Source of the DNA: Thiodiazotropha sp050291245 | GTDB lineage: Bacteria > Pseudomonadota > Gammaproteobacteria > Chromatiales > Chromatiaceae | DNA: 64,000 bases | Assembly: GCA_050291245.1 (NCBI GenBank) | Contig: JBNKJP010000022.1 | Location: forward strand, 62,001 to 126,000 | Reading direction: 5' to 3' | Shown: piece after piece, positions 1 to 7,589 of the stretch | Layout of the letters: every line of letters begins with the position of its first letter | Numbering within the stretch: position 1 is the first letter of the stretch | Notes under the pieces: generated by a model | The model's input: the letters and a program-made list of their open reading frames with translations, nothing else | Told to the model about the DNA's origin: nothing | The model's database searches: none | Program-made: the position numbers and the translations under genes

Positions 1-2
1 GA

Positions 3-359
3 CCGATCCCGGGATATGCCAACCGGGAGAGGAGGATGCGCCCGTTACCGGGTTACCCGCAGCGGTATGTCTGGAGACCCTGGGGCGAGCCACACCCGAG
101 CAGAGGCTACGGATCACAATCCGGCTACCCGGGACGATACGACACTGCGATGCGGGAAAGACCTGTATGGGAACCCCGTGGCCTGCCCCAGGCTGTTGCG
201 CCTGTGACGCCCAATCCTGGAGCGGCTTCCCGACGCATGGTTCAGAACCGTTACGGCGTCGATTGGTATGACGGGCAGACCGACGGTGACGGTGCCTGGT
301 ACAAACTGGTTGAAAACAAGGAGTGGCCCAGGGTTAGCCAGCGCGGGACAGGAGAGTAG
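3..359 (+). CDS. 3' end of a Pro/Tyr/Gly/Arg-rich protein (5' partial)
   Basis: The frame is open from the left edge to a TAG stop, so the gene probably begins outside the window; an internal ATG at 36 is the first possible start inside it. The visible 118 residues are rich in Pro, Gly, Tyr, Arg and Trp, with repeated PGY-type tripeptides in the first half. The end is more ordinary (VDWYDGQTDGDGAWYKLVEN). I do not recognise a family. It lies 67 bp before a ParA-type ATPase on the same strand and may share its transcript. The biased composition suits a disordered, possibly exported protein, but no signal peptide can be seen because the N-terminus is missing. Confidence 0.5.
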   Translation, partial: PIPGYANRERRMRPLPGYPQRYVWRPWGEPHPSRGYGSQSGYPGRYDTAMRERPVWEPRGLPQAVAPVTPNPGAASRRMVQNRYGVDWYDGQTDGDGAWYKLVENKEWPRVSQRGTGE

Positions 360-426
360 GGGGCCGTGGAAATAATAAATTATCCCACCCGAATCCGGTC
401 CACATGACAATAATAAAGGGGAGTGT

Positions 427-1065
427 ATGATCACGGTTATCGGAAGTCTGAAAGGAGGTTCCGGCAAAAGCACGGTCACCTTCAATCTGGCTGTCTGGCT
501 GGAGATGGCGGAGGCTGATATTCTGGCCATCGATGCGGATCCCCAGGCAACCCTGAGCGATGTTTCGGAAGTGCGCACGGAGGAGGGCTATGAGCCCTTT
601 CTCAAGATCAAGGATGCCAAGGCCCTGGATAAGAAGAAACTCGAGGGTTACGACGAGGTTCTGATCGATGTGGGGACTTCGGATATCTCCGCGATGAAGC
701 ACGCCTTGCAGATAGCGGATCGGGTAGTCATGCCGGTGCCGCCCTCCCAGGCGGACATCTGGTCTACCCAGCGTTTCATACGCTTTCTCGACGAGGCCGT
801 CGACGGCAAGCGTCCGGAATTGATGGCATTCATCAACCGTGCCGACACCCACCATGCCATCCGTGAATCCGATGAGGCGGCCGCGGCATTGATCACCCTG
901 CAGGATGTTCGATTCATCAAACACAGACTCTGCCAGAGGACGGTTTTCCGCCGTTCATTCAGTGAAGGTCTGGCGGTATTCGAGCTGGATCCCCGGGGTA
1001 AGGGCAGTAAAGAGTTTTATGCCCTGACAGCGGCGCTTTATCCGAACTACGTGTCTCATGGGTGA
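427..1065 (+). CDS. ParA/MinD-family ATPase (orphan)
   Basis: A 212-residue ParA/MinD-type ATPase. The N-terminus carries the deviant Walker A motif KGGSGKST (residues 9-16) with the signature lysine. The switch I region reads DADPQA (about 37-42) and the Walker B-like strand reads VLIDVGT. Proteins of this type form ATP-dependent dimers on DNA or membrane and position plasmids, chemoreceptor arrays, pili or other cargo. At 212 residues it lacks the N-terminal HTH of large plasmid ParA proteins. No ParB gene or parS-like repeats are visible nearby, so it looks like an orphan cargo-positioning ATPase rather than a chromosome partition gene. A terminator-like hairpin begins at its stop codon. 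The family is certain; the cargo is unknown. Confidence 0.85.
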   Translation: MITVIGSLKGGSGKSTVTFNLAVWLEMAEADILAIDADPQATLSDVSEVRTEEGYEPFLKIKDAKALDKKKLEGYDEVLIDVGTSDISAMKHALQIADRVVMPVPPSQADIWSTQRFIRFLDEAVDGKRPELMAFINRADTHHAIRESDEAAAALITLQDVRFIKHRLCQRTVFRRSFSEGLAVFELDPRGKGSKEFYALTAALYPNYVSHG

Positions 1066-1106
1066 AGGGCCCCGCGCGAGGCGGTTCAGGCCGGATGGGC
1101 CCTTTT
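1065..1106 (+). terminator. Putative rho-independent terminator after the ParA gene
   Basis: Inverted arms AAGGGCCC (1065-1072) and GGGCCCTT (1097-1104) enclose a GC-rich 24-nt loop and end in four T residues. The left arm overlaps the last base of the ParA stop codon. The loop is long and the T tract short, so strength is uncertain. Confidence 0.45.
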
Positions 1107-1113
1107 GGGAGTC

Positions 1114-1216
1114 GTTCCCACGATCTGCGTGGGAATGCCTACTAAACCTGTTGTGACGATCAGCTTTACTGAGTGATCCATACCTCGGTCTGCATTCCCA
1201 CGCGGAGCATGGGAAC
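1114..1216. repeat. REP doublet A (two palindromic units in inverted arrangement)
   Basis: Two 23-bp palindromic units lie at 1114-1136 and 1194-1216, each of the form GTTCCCACG-centre-CGTGGGAAC, separated by 57 bp. The same unit occurs at 7475, 33296, 37526, 42654, 50292, 50375, 57863, 57946, 61484 and 61567. The rest of the 356-bp gap up to the next gene (1217-1421) shows no gene; it ends in a purine-rich ribosome binding site (GGAGAAGAAG) for the DUF302 gene. Confidence 0.8.
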
Positions 1217-1421
1217 GAGAAAAGTAAGTGCCATTCGGCCCTTTGGGCTTTCTTGAACTCCTGAAGGATTGCGATTATGGTGCCTGGGCAGGCACTAAAA
1301 AGCACTGACAATAATAAGGCGTTGAATTATGTGGTTATTCATCGCTCGACGCACATACAATAACGCAGAACCGGCAATCGTATCGGTTCAGCAATAGCAA
1401 GAATAGAGACTGGAGAAGAAG

Positions 1422-2000
1422 ATGGGGATGATACGAAATTTATTGGCACTGATCGGGCTATTGGTGGTGATCGGCGCCGGGGTGGGCTATACCCAATACC
1501 AGGGGGTTGTGCAGGGTTTCGACCCTGAATCTCCCCGGGTATTCAAGGAGTTTGCCCGCGCGGTGGTGGATACCAAGAGTGCGGCTGATGCCAGTATCTG
1601 GAAGATTCCAGTGAACGAGGATCTTACCGCCGAGGATGTGGAAGAGACCATGAAGTTCGTGGCCAACGAGCACAACATGTCGAATGTTGGCGAGCTTCCG
1701 CTCTCCAAGGACATTGCGGCAAAACGAGGCAGCGATTACCGGTTCGTTAAAATCTTCCTGTTTTGCAACTCTCTGACTGCCGCGGATATGCTCGACTACT
1801 CCGATGCCTTTTCCGCCTATCTGCCCTGCCGAATCACCCTGCTGGAAGACAAGGACGGTAAGCTGTGGCTAATCACGCTCAACATGGACATGATGATCTA
1901 CGGCGGCAAACCCCTCCCCCCGGCATTGAAGGAAGAGGCGATCAAGGTCAAGGAGTACATTCTGGATATCATGAATCGGGGCGCGACCGGGGAGTTTTAA
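1422..2000 (+). CDS. Membrane-anchored DUF302-family protein
   Basis: A 192-residue protein with one N-terminal hydrophobic segment (about residues 5-24, LLALIGLLVVIGAGVGY) that should act as a membrane anchor or uncleaved signal. The soluble rest matches the DUF302 pattern: YRFVKIFLFCN, then a segment ending FSAYLPCRITLLEDKDG-KLWLITLNMD. DUF302 proteins are small alpha/beta proteins of unknown biochemical role, common in sulfur-oxidising and thermophilic bacteria and often linked with redox or sulfur metabolism. The ATG at 1422 follows a good purine-rich ribosome binding site. No neighbour points to a pathway. Family assignment is from the remembered motif and is fairly confident; function is unknown. 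Confidence 0.7.
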   Translation: MGMIRNLLALIGLLVVIGAGVGYTQYQGVVQGFDPESPRVFKEFARAVVDTKSAADASIWKIPVNEDLTAEDVEETMKFVANEHNMSNVGELPLSKDIAAKRGSDYRFVKIFLFCNSLTAADMLDYSDAFSAYLPCRITLLEDKDGKLWLITLNMDMMIYGGKPLPPALKEEAIKVKEYILDIMNRGATGEF

Positions 2001-2394
2001 AAAAACCGGATCATCCACCTGGTGGGTGGGGTGTGCCTGCGGATACTTGGGCGATAACCACTGAAAAAAAATGGTATAGCTCCTGAAATGGATAGGTGCA
2101 GGGCATCCCCTCGCATCTTCCCTACCCACATCGAGGCAAGCAGTGGCGGCGCCCATGTGACCGACTAACTGAGTAACCACTTGTAAATTAAGTTTTTCTC
2201 AAGGTGATGAGAAGGCGGTTGAAGGGGGTGCGGATGCCGACTCAGCAAGGGGATGATCGGAAGGAGCGGGGCCGCGGGTGCTTGGGCACAACTCAGCAGT
2301 ATTAGCCCATAAAAATCCCTTAATTGCCATAAGTGCTTGTTATGCTAATATTTTCATCAGACCGTAATGTGCGGGAAAAGTGGGTTGAACACCT
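2001..2394. other. Intergenic region without gene
   Basis: 394 bp without a convincing reading frame. A sigma-70-like promoter can be drawn near its right end. The middle shows no hairpin, repeat or RNA signature that I can defend. Confidence 0.5.
2324..2351 (+). promoter_or_regulatory. Candidate sigma-70 promoter for the 2395 gene
   Basis: TTGCCA (2324-2329), a 16-bp spacer and TAATAT (2346-2351), about 45 bp upstream of the next start codon. The match to TTGACA/TATAAT is 5 of 6 and 4 of 6. Pattern match only. Confidence 0.4.
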
Positions 2395-2907
2395 ATGACT
2401 GAGAAGAAAGATGATAAGCTCATGAACGACGACCTGGATGTTGTTGATGAGATCAAGGATGGGCAATCATCCATGGATCGTTTGTCCCAGGCATTTGAGA
2501 CCAGTGCCCGGCGTTGGGAACTCGTGGTTTATCCCTCACTGTTCGCCTTCATTCTCCTCGCGGCCTACGGTTTCTATCTGGTCTTCAGCCTTGCCAAAGA
2601 TGTCCATTTCCTCGCTTTGAGCGTGGATTCCAACATGAACGTCATGTCCAGCAATCTCATCAGTATGACCGACAGCGTCAGTCAACTCTCAGCGAATGTG
2701 CGTACCATGGCGGTCAGTGTTGAGTCCATGGCCCAGGATGTGCGTACCCTGGAACCCATGCTCACCAGTATGGATTCCATGGAGGAGTCCATGAAGGCGA
2801 TGACTCACACCACCTACAACATCGAGCGCGGCATGCAGTCCATGAACTACAACATTCATGATGCCTCGCGTCCCATGACCTTCTGGAACAACTTCATGCC
2901 TTGGTGA
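2395..2907 (+). CDS. Met-rich single-pass membrane coiled-coil protein, unknown function
   Basis: 170 residues. An acidic N-terminal cytoplasmic stretch (about 1-42) is followed by one transmembrane helix (about 44-67, VVYPSLFAFILLAAYGFYLVF). The remaining 100 residues form a repetitive helix in which Met, Ser and Val recur every three to four positions (MNVMSSNLISMTDSVSQL, MAVSVESMAQDVRTLEPML, MEESMKAMTHTTYNIERGM), ending WNNFMPW. The pattern suggests a long amphipathic helix or coiled coil on one side of the membrane, reminiscent of methyl-accepting or MCE-associated spacer helices, but I recognise no family. It is convergent with the FimX-like gene, 33 bp away. Confidence 0.7.
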   Translation: MTEKKDDKLMNDDLDVVDEIKDGQSSMDRLSQAFETSARRWELVVYPSLFAFILLAAYGFYLVFSLAKDVHFLALSVDSNMNVMSSNLISMTDSVSQLSANVRTMAVSVESMAQDVRTLEPMLTSMDSMEESMKAMTHTTYNIERGMQSMNYNIHDASRPMTFWNNFMPW

Positions 2908-2940
2908 TGGTGGTGTCCCCATTCCCTTCAAGGCCCCTAA

Positions 2941-5022
2941 TTAATCTGTAGTAAAGTCGTAGTCGATGTTGGGCGTGGGTTCCTGGATGAAGTAACCACG
3001 GATGTAGTTCACACCGATCGACCAGAGAATGGCCAGACTGTTTGCCTCTTCCACCCCCGATGCGATGGTTTTGATGTTCTCTTCCTGGACCACTTCATTG
3101 AGGTGGTTCAGCTTGTCCTGCTTGTCCTGATCGCTGGACAGTTCTGCCAGGAACGAGCCGTCGAAGTGAATGAAGTCGATCGGAAAGCTGCCGAGAATCG
3201 CCTCGGGTTTTTTGGCCAGCCCGAAATGATCGATGCAGATCTTGCATTTGATCTTTTTCAGTCCCTCGGCAAATTTCTGTAACTGGTGCAGGTGGGTCCT
3301 GGCATCGGTATCGTCGAACTGGAAGGTCACCCAGGACCCCTTGGCCTCGAAATCCCGCAGGCAATCACAGATGTACAGGAGGAGGGTGTCTTCTTCCAGT
3401 GAGCGTCCGGAAACACTGACGATAAAGTTGATTTTCTTACCTTTTTTGCGCTGCATTGCCAATTCTTCGATGGCGTGGCGGATCACCCATCGATCGAGTT
3501 CCTGCATGCGCCCGATCTCATCGACTTTGCTCAGGAAATGCTCGGGGGTGATTACTTCCTTGTTTTCATCCAGCATCCGAACGGTGACTGCATAGTTTTC
3601 CCGGGTATCACCATGCAGGCTGACGATGGGTTGGTAGACCAGTTGAAACTGGTCCTGATCGAAGGCGAAGCGAATCAGACGATCCAGATTGGCCTCTCCT
3701 GATGGCTCGTCGGATCCCCGAACGATCTGGCTGTCCGCAATGAAGTAATTGTCGCCATCCTGAGAACGGGCCTGCTCGCAGGCGTGATAGGCCTGGGTGA
3801 TGAAGTCGTTGCCACTGGTGAAATCCGTGGATGAAAAAGCGACGCCGATGCTGCAGGTGGGTTGCATATCGCTTTCCGTCAGATATTTGGACTCGATCCC
3901 GTCGCAGATACGCTGGGAGATCTTTTCGATCTGGGTTCTGTCCTGCTCGGCGGAAAGGATGGTGAAGGTGTGATCCCCAAAGCGTGCCAGGATGTCCTGG
4001 TGGGCCGCAACGCTACGTAGCATACCCGCGATTTCGAGCAGCAGGGCATCGCTGCCCTTGATGCCGGTGATACTGCGAATATCGGTGAAGTTATCCAGGG
4101 TGATGTAATACAGGGTCTGGGGCTTCTGCCCCGGGCTAGCCATGCGCTTGATCTCTTCATCAAGCTGGGACAGGAAATACTGTCGATTATAGAGGCCGGT
4201 CTGGACGTCCTGGGTACTCAGGAGCCTGAGCTTTTCCTCAACTTCACGGGTGATCGACTGATCATGGATCATCACCTGTGTGCAGGGTTCACCATCAATG
4301 CTCGCGGGTGCGAAGTGGAGATTTGCGCTGAATTTGGTGCCATTTTCCCGCACGCAGGTGGTTTTCATCTCACTGCTGTGTTCACTGTCGGCACTCAGTT
4401 TACGCAGCAGTTTCTTGAATTCGGCGTGTTCCGAAGCGGCTATCATATCCATGATCGGTAGCCCCTCGATCTCTTCTTCACTGGCCAGTCCGAACAACTC
4501 CAAGTAGGCGCGGTTCGCGGTGACATGCATCCCCTCATGCACATAGGCAATCGCGTCACGGGAGCTTTCGGTCAGGGCATCACAGCGTTCTTCGGCCTCT
4601 TCCAGATTGCGTTCCACGTGTTGCAGTTTGCGCAGATTCTTGAGGTTCTTGTATTCCCGGAGTATGACCTGGACCAGATGAGGCAGATCCTTACGGTCGA
4701 CCAGGTCGGTAATTCCCTGGCTCATCAGCTCGACACGCTGTTCTCCGCTGGGTTCATCGCACACCGCGATGACCGGTGTCGCTGAGCCGATGGCGCCCAG
4801 CAGCGCAAGCAAGTGGGTGGTTTCCAGGGCGTCGCCTTCAACGGTGTAGATCAGCAGATCCAGGCGTCGCTTCATCTTCAGTTCATCACTCAGGGCGGTG
4901 GTGTCGTGAGCGATCATCGAAGCATGAGCCGCGATTCCCTGGTTGCGCAGGGCATCCAGGTAGGTCTCTACTTCCGGAGTTGTGTTTCCTAAAACCAGTA
5001 ACTCTATTGCTTCTTCTGGCAT
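2941..5022 (-). CDS. FimX-like REC/PAS/degenerate GGDEF-EAL c-di-GMP receptor
   Basis: 693 residues, close to the 691 of Pseudomonas FimX, with the same domain order: receiver-like (about 1-125), coiled linker, PAS (150-260), GGDEF (270-430) and EAL (445-690). The GGDEF active site is degraded to GDHTF (349-353). The EAL signature is YAV (477-479), so the catalytic glutamate is missing, and DDFG has become DHFG (598-601). FimX with similarly decayed sites binds c-di-GMP in its EAL domain and promotes type IV pilus assembly at the pole. I infer a c-di-GMP effector rather than an enzyme. The closing segment (ASGVEEANSLAILWSIGVN, then GYFIQ) also resembles FimX. The gene stands alone on the minus strand. 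Confidence 0.8.
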   Translation of the reverse strand: MPEEAIELLVLGNTTPEVETYLDALRNQGIAAHASMIAHDTTALSDELKMKRRLDLLIYTVEGDALETTHLLALLGAIGSATPVIAVCDEPSGEQRVELMSQGITDLVDRKDLPHLVQVILREYKNLKNLRKLQHVERNLEEAEERCDALTESSRDAIAYVHEGMHVTANRAYLELFGLASEEEIEGLPIMDMIAASEHAEFKKLLRKLSADSEHSSEMKTTCVRENGTKFSANLHFAPASIDGEPCTQVMIHDQSITREVEEKLRLLSTQDVQTGLYNRQYFLSQLDEEIKRMASPGQKPQTLYYITLDNFTDIRSITGIKGSDALLLEIAGMLRSVAAHQDILARFGDHTFTILSAEQDRTQIEKISQRICDGIESKYLTESDMQPTCSIGVAFSSTDFTSGNDFITQAYHACEQARSQDGDNYFIADSQIVRGSDEPSGEANLDRLIRFAFDQDQFQLVYQPIVSLHGDTRENYAVTVRMLDENKEVITPEHFLSKVDEIGRMQELDRWVIRHAIEELAMQRKKGKKINFIVSVSGRSLEEDTLLLYICDCLRDFEAKGSWVTFQFDDTDARTHLHQLQKFAEGLKKIKCKICIDHFGLAKKPEAILGSFPIDFIHFDGSFLAELSSDQDKQDKLNHLNEVVQEENIKTIASGVEEANSLAILWSIGVNYIRGYFIQEPTPNIDYDFTTD

Positions 5023-5141
5023 AGTGTACGGTCCTGTTACAAATGCGTAGGAATTTGTTGTGTCATCATTTGATACTCACCTGTCGGGAGATCATGAACT
5101 ATGAAAAGAGGCTTGTGTCGCCATTTTCCGGGATACAAACC

Positions 5142-6209
5142 TCAAAAAATTTGGTTACTCTGTTTACGTCGCTCTCTCACCGCCTCGGCGAGGGCTTCCA
5201 GCAATGGAACACTGTCATCCCAGCCAATACATGCGTCCGTGATGCTTTGACCATAGGTTAATGCCTGGCCTTCAACTCTATCCTGTCGGCCGGGAGTGAG
5301 AAAACTTTCGATCATTGTACCCATGATACGGTTGTCTCCCCGGGCCACCTGACTGGCCACATCCCGCCCGACCAGCAGTTGTCGGGGATGTTGTTTGCGG
5401 CTATTGGCATGGCTGAAATCGATCATCAGACGGGGTTTGAGTCCGTTGCTCTGCATCTCTTCCGAGGCGATATTGATGCTCTCCGAGTCATAATTGGGGC
5501 GGCTACCGCCTCTCAGTATGACATGGCAATCCGGGTTGCCGTGGGTTGAGAAGATCGCCGAGTTGCCCTGTTTGGTGACCGAAAGGAAATGATGCGGACG
5601 GGATGACGAACGGATCGCATCCAGCGCCACCTGCATGCTGCCATTGGTGGCATTCTTGAATCCCACCGGGCATGAGAGGCCCGAGGCCAGTTCCCGATGC
5701 GCCTGGCTTTCCGTGGTACGGGCACCGATCGCGCCCCAGCTGATCAGGTCGGCGATGTACTGGGGGCTGATCAGGTCCAGGTATTCGGTACCGGCGGGCA
5801 TTCCCAGCTCATTGATGTCGAGCAGGAGTTTTCGCGCCAATCGTAATCCCGTGTTGATCTCGAATCGGTCATCCAGGGTTGGGTCGTTGATCAGGCCTTT
5901 CCAACCGACGGTGGTCCGGGGTTTCTCGAAATAGACCCGCATGACGATCTCCAGATCTTCTTTCAGGCGGTCGCGTACCGGTTTGAGCCGCCGGGCGTAG
6001 TCGAGGGCTGCTTCCGGGTCGTGCACCGAGCAGGGACCGATGATGACCAAGAGCCGGTCATCCTCATCCTGGAGGATACGGTGAATCGCCTGGCGGGCCG
6101 CGAACACGGTTTCCGCTGCCTGTTCGGAAATGGGCAATTCCTGGTGTATCTGCGCCGGAGGGCTCAGCTCCATGATGGCTTTAATACGAAGGTCGTCGGT
6201 CTGTTTCAT
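5142..6209 (-). CDS. 3-deoxy-7-phosphoheptulonate (DAHP) synthase, class I
   Basis: 355 residues from the ATG at 6209. It condenses phosphoenolpyruvate and erythrose-4-phosphate, the first step of the shikimate pathway. Class I AroF/AroG/AroH motifs are clear: LLVIIGPCSVHDP, YFEKPRTTVGWKGLINDP, GARTTESQAHRELASGLS, GFKNATNGS, GNPDCHVILRGG, and SITDACIGW near the C-terminus. Length and motif order are normal. A TTG 36 bp upstream could also start translation, but the ATG gives the expected N-terminal length. Which aromatic amino acid controls it cannot be read from sequence here. It sits between the FimX-like gene and a divergent unknown gene, with no operon partner. Confidence 0.92.
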   Translation of the reverse strand: MKQTDDLRIKAIMELSPPAQIHQELPISEQAAETVFAARQAIHRILQDEDDRLLVIIGPCSVHDPEAALDYARRLKPVRDRLKEDLEIVMRVYFEKPRTTVGWKGLINDPTLDDRFEINTGLRLARKLLLDINELGMPAGTEYLDLISPQYIADLISWGAIGARTTESQAHRELASGLSCPVGFKNATNGSMQVALDAIRSSSRPHHFLSVTKQGNSAIFSTHGNPDCHVILRGGSRPNYDSESINIASEEMQSNGLKPRLMIDFSHANSRKQHPRQLLVGRDVASQVARGDNRIMGTMIESFLTPGRQDRVEGQALTYGQSITDACIGWDDSVPLLEALAEAVRERRKQSNQIF

Positions 6210-6432
6210 GCAATACGGAGTCGGTTGGGACTGAAAAGCAGTCAATTATACATACATCAGGACGCTCAGCGAGTGCTCATGATGTCTGATACCTGTTGGC
6301 GAACCCGTGAATTCCACATTGTTCAACCTGGTGAACTCCGCGCTTATCCCTCTCCCTTGGAAATGGGTTCCGGTTAAAATAGCGGTTGTGACTATCCCGT
6401 GGTATCCGCCGCACCCCCAGAGTGGTTGTTCG

Positions 6433-6894
6433 ATGAGTGATCGCATCCGTCATGAGACCTTTTTTCGCCCCCTTGAGCGGGAACGTGAGTCCCTGACTCT
6501 TCCGGCGTCTCTGTTCAATCTCTGCCGTCTGTTACACAAGCACTCCGATGACGAATATGTGTTCGTTCCGATTCACAGCATGCAGTTTATGGCCGTAATG
6601 GCTGTGGATGAAATCTTCTTCGTGGATCTGCACGGCGGGTATGCCGTTCAGGACGGAGAGGGCGGGCGGCTGATTGTGATGGCCTGGAAGTTTCGGCCCC
6701 GCAGGTCCCGGGAATCCCTGACGGAACCCGTGTGCATGGATCTGGTTCACTACCGGGAGGGGGGACGAGAGTTGCAGCGTCGGATCATGAGTGAATTTCC
6801 TGCGGCCCTGGAATTGATGGCTAAAAGAACCGAAGCTGCCGGGAAAAAGGGTAAAACTGGTGTGATATTACCCTTTAGGCAATTTCCCGGTTAG
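6433..6894 (+). CDS. Unknown 153-residue cytoplasmic protein
   Basis: I chose the ATG at 6433 (MSDRIRHETFF) because the frame upstream of it overlaps the promoter zone and has no conserved look. The protein has no signal peptide or membrane segment. A beta-rich middle (YVFVPIHSMQFMAVMAVDEIFFVDLHGGYAVQDGEG, then LIVMAWKF) is followed by a helical basic tail. I do not recognise the family. It is 111 bp upstream of the 7006 gene on the same strand and may be co-transcribed. Confidence 0.65.
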   Translation: MSDRIRHETFFRPLERERESLTLPASLFNLCRLLHKHSDDEYVFVPIHSMQFMAVMAVDEIFFVDLHGGYAVQDGEGGRLIVMAWKFRPRRSRESLTEPVCMDLVHYREGGRELQRRIMSEFPAALELMAKRTEAAGKKGKTGVILPFRQFPG

Positions 6895-7005
6895 TCGCTT
6901 CAATTCCCCAAAAAGTGTCGGGACGATGATCGGAACCCTTGTGAAACAATTCCTGAGTAAATAAGTCAGAATATTCGAATAAACAGATAAAGCAGGAGTT
7001 GTCCC

Positions 7006-7455
7006 ATGAACGGTCTGATTGCTAATTTTCCTTACAATGGCGTGGTCACGGTCAATCGTGTGATTCTCAAACCCGGTTTCACGGTCGATGACCTCCAGGA
7101 ACGGGTTGCGGAATTGTGCGAGAACGTCAAAACCTACCACTCCGATACCGGATTTGTCGGGGGGTTCGTAGCCCTCAATAGCGGTATGATCTCCAACGAG
7201 GGCTCTACCGTCGGGCAGGCGCTCGAGAGCGGGCTAGCGGGCAAAGAGGCCCTGATCGTCACCTTCTGGGACAGCTTTGAGGATCATGAGCAGTCCCATC
7301 GTAGCGACACCTTTCAACCCCTGTTCAAACGGGTTCTGGAACTCTGTGAGAACGGCAACGAGGAGATCGCCTACGAGATGCTTTGGTCCGGCAAGGCCTA
7401 TTCCGAAGAGGAGGCCCGGGCGGCCCAGGAGGCGAAAGCGCTTTATGCCGCCTGA
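7006..7455 (+). CDS. Unknown protein with ABM-like (dimeric alpha-beta barrel) features
   Basis: 149 residues, ATG preceded by a clear AGGAG site. The N-terminal two thirds alternate strands and helices as in antibiotic-biosynthesis-monooxygenase folds: VVTVNRVILKPG, a helix, GFVGGFVALN, then ALIVTFWDSFEDHEQSHRS, a typical ABM strand-plus-helix. The last 40 residues are an acidic helical extension rich in Glu and Ala. No metal- or cofactor-binding motif is visible. It is followed by a REP palindrome that may act as terminator. Fold assignment is an inference; function is unknown. Confidence 0.7.
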   Translation: MNGLIANFPYNGVVTVNRVILKPGFTVDDLQERVAELCENVKTYHSDTGFVGGFVALNSGMISNEGSTVGQALESGLAGKEALIVTFWDSFEDHEQSHRSDTFQPLFKRVLELCENGNEEIAYEMLWSGKAYSEEEARAAQEAKALYAA

Positions 7456-7474
7456 GGCTGTGGATTTTTAACTC

Positions 7475-7497
7475 GTTCCCGCGCTCCGCGCGGGAAC
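7475..7497. repeat. Single REP palindrome B
   Basis: GTTCCCGCGC, loop TCC, GCGCGGGAAC: a perfect 10-bp stem of the same family as the other REP units, placed 20 bp after the 7006-7455 gene. It could serve as a transcription terminator between this gene and the convergent cbbO2. Confidence 0.8.
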
Positions 7498-7589
7498 TAT
7501 TGAACAGGATTTTTTGAAGCTAATTAAGCCGTGTGCGAAGCACACACATCAATTCAACATTCAAAATTAACAATACAAAATTATTGTAT

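Noticed and set aside
427..1065. Chromosome or plasmid partition locus
   Set aside because: Only the ParA-type ATPase is present; there is no ParB gene, no parS-like repeats, and no replication gene.
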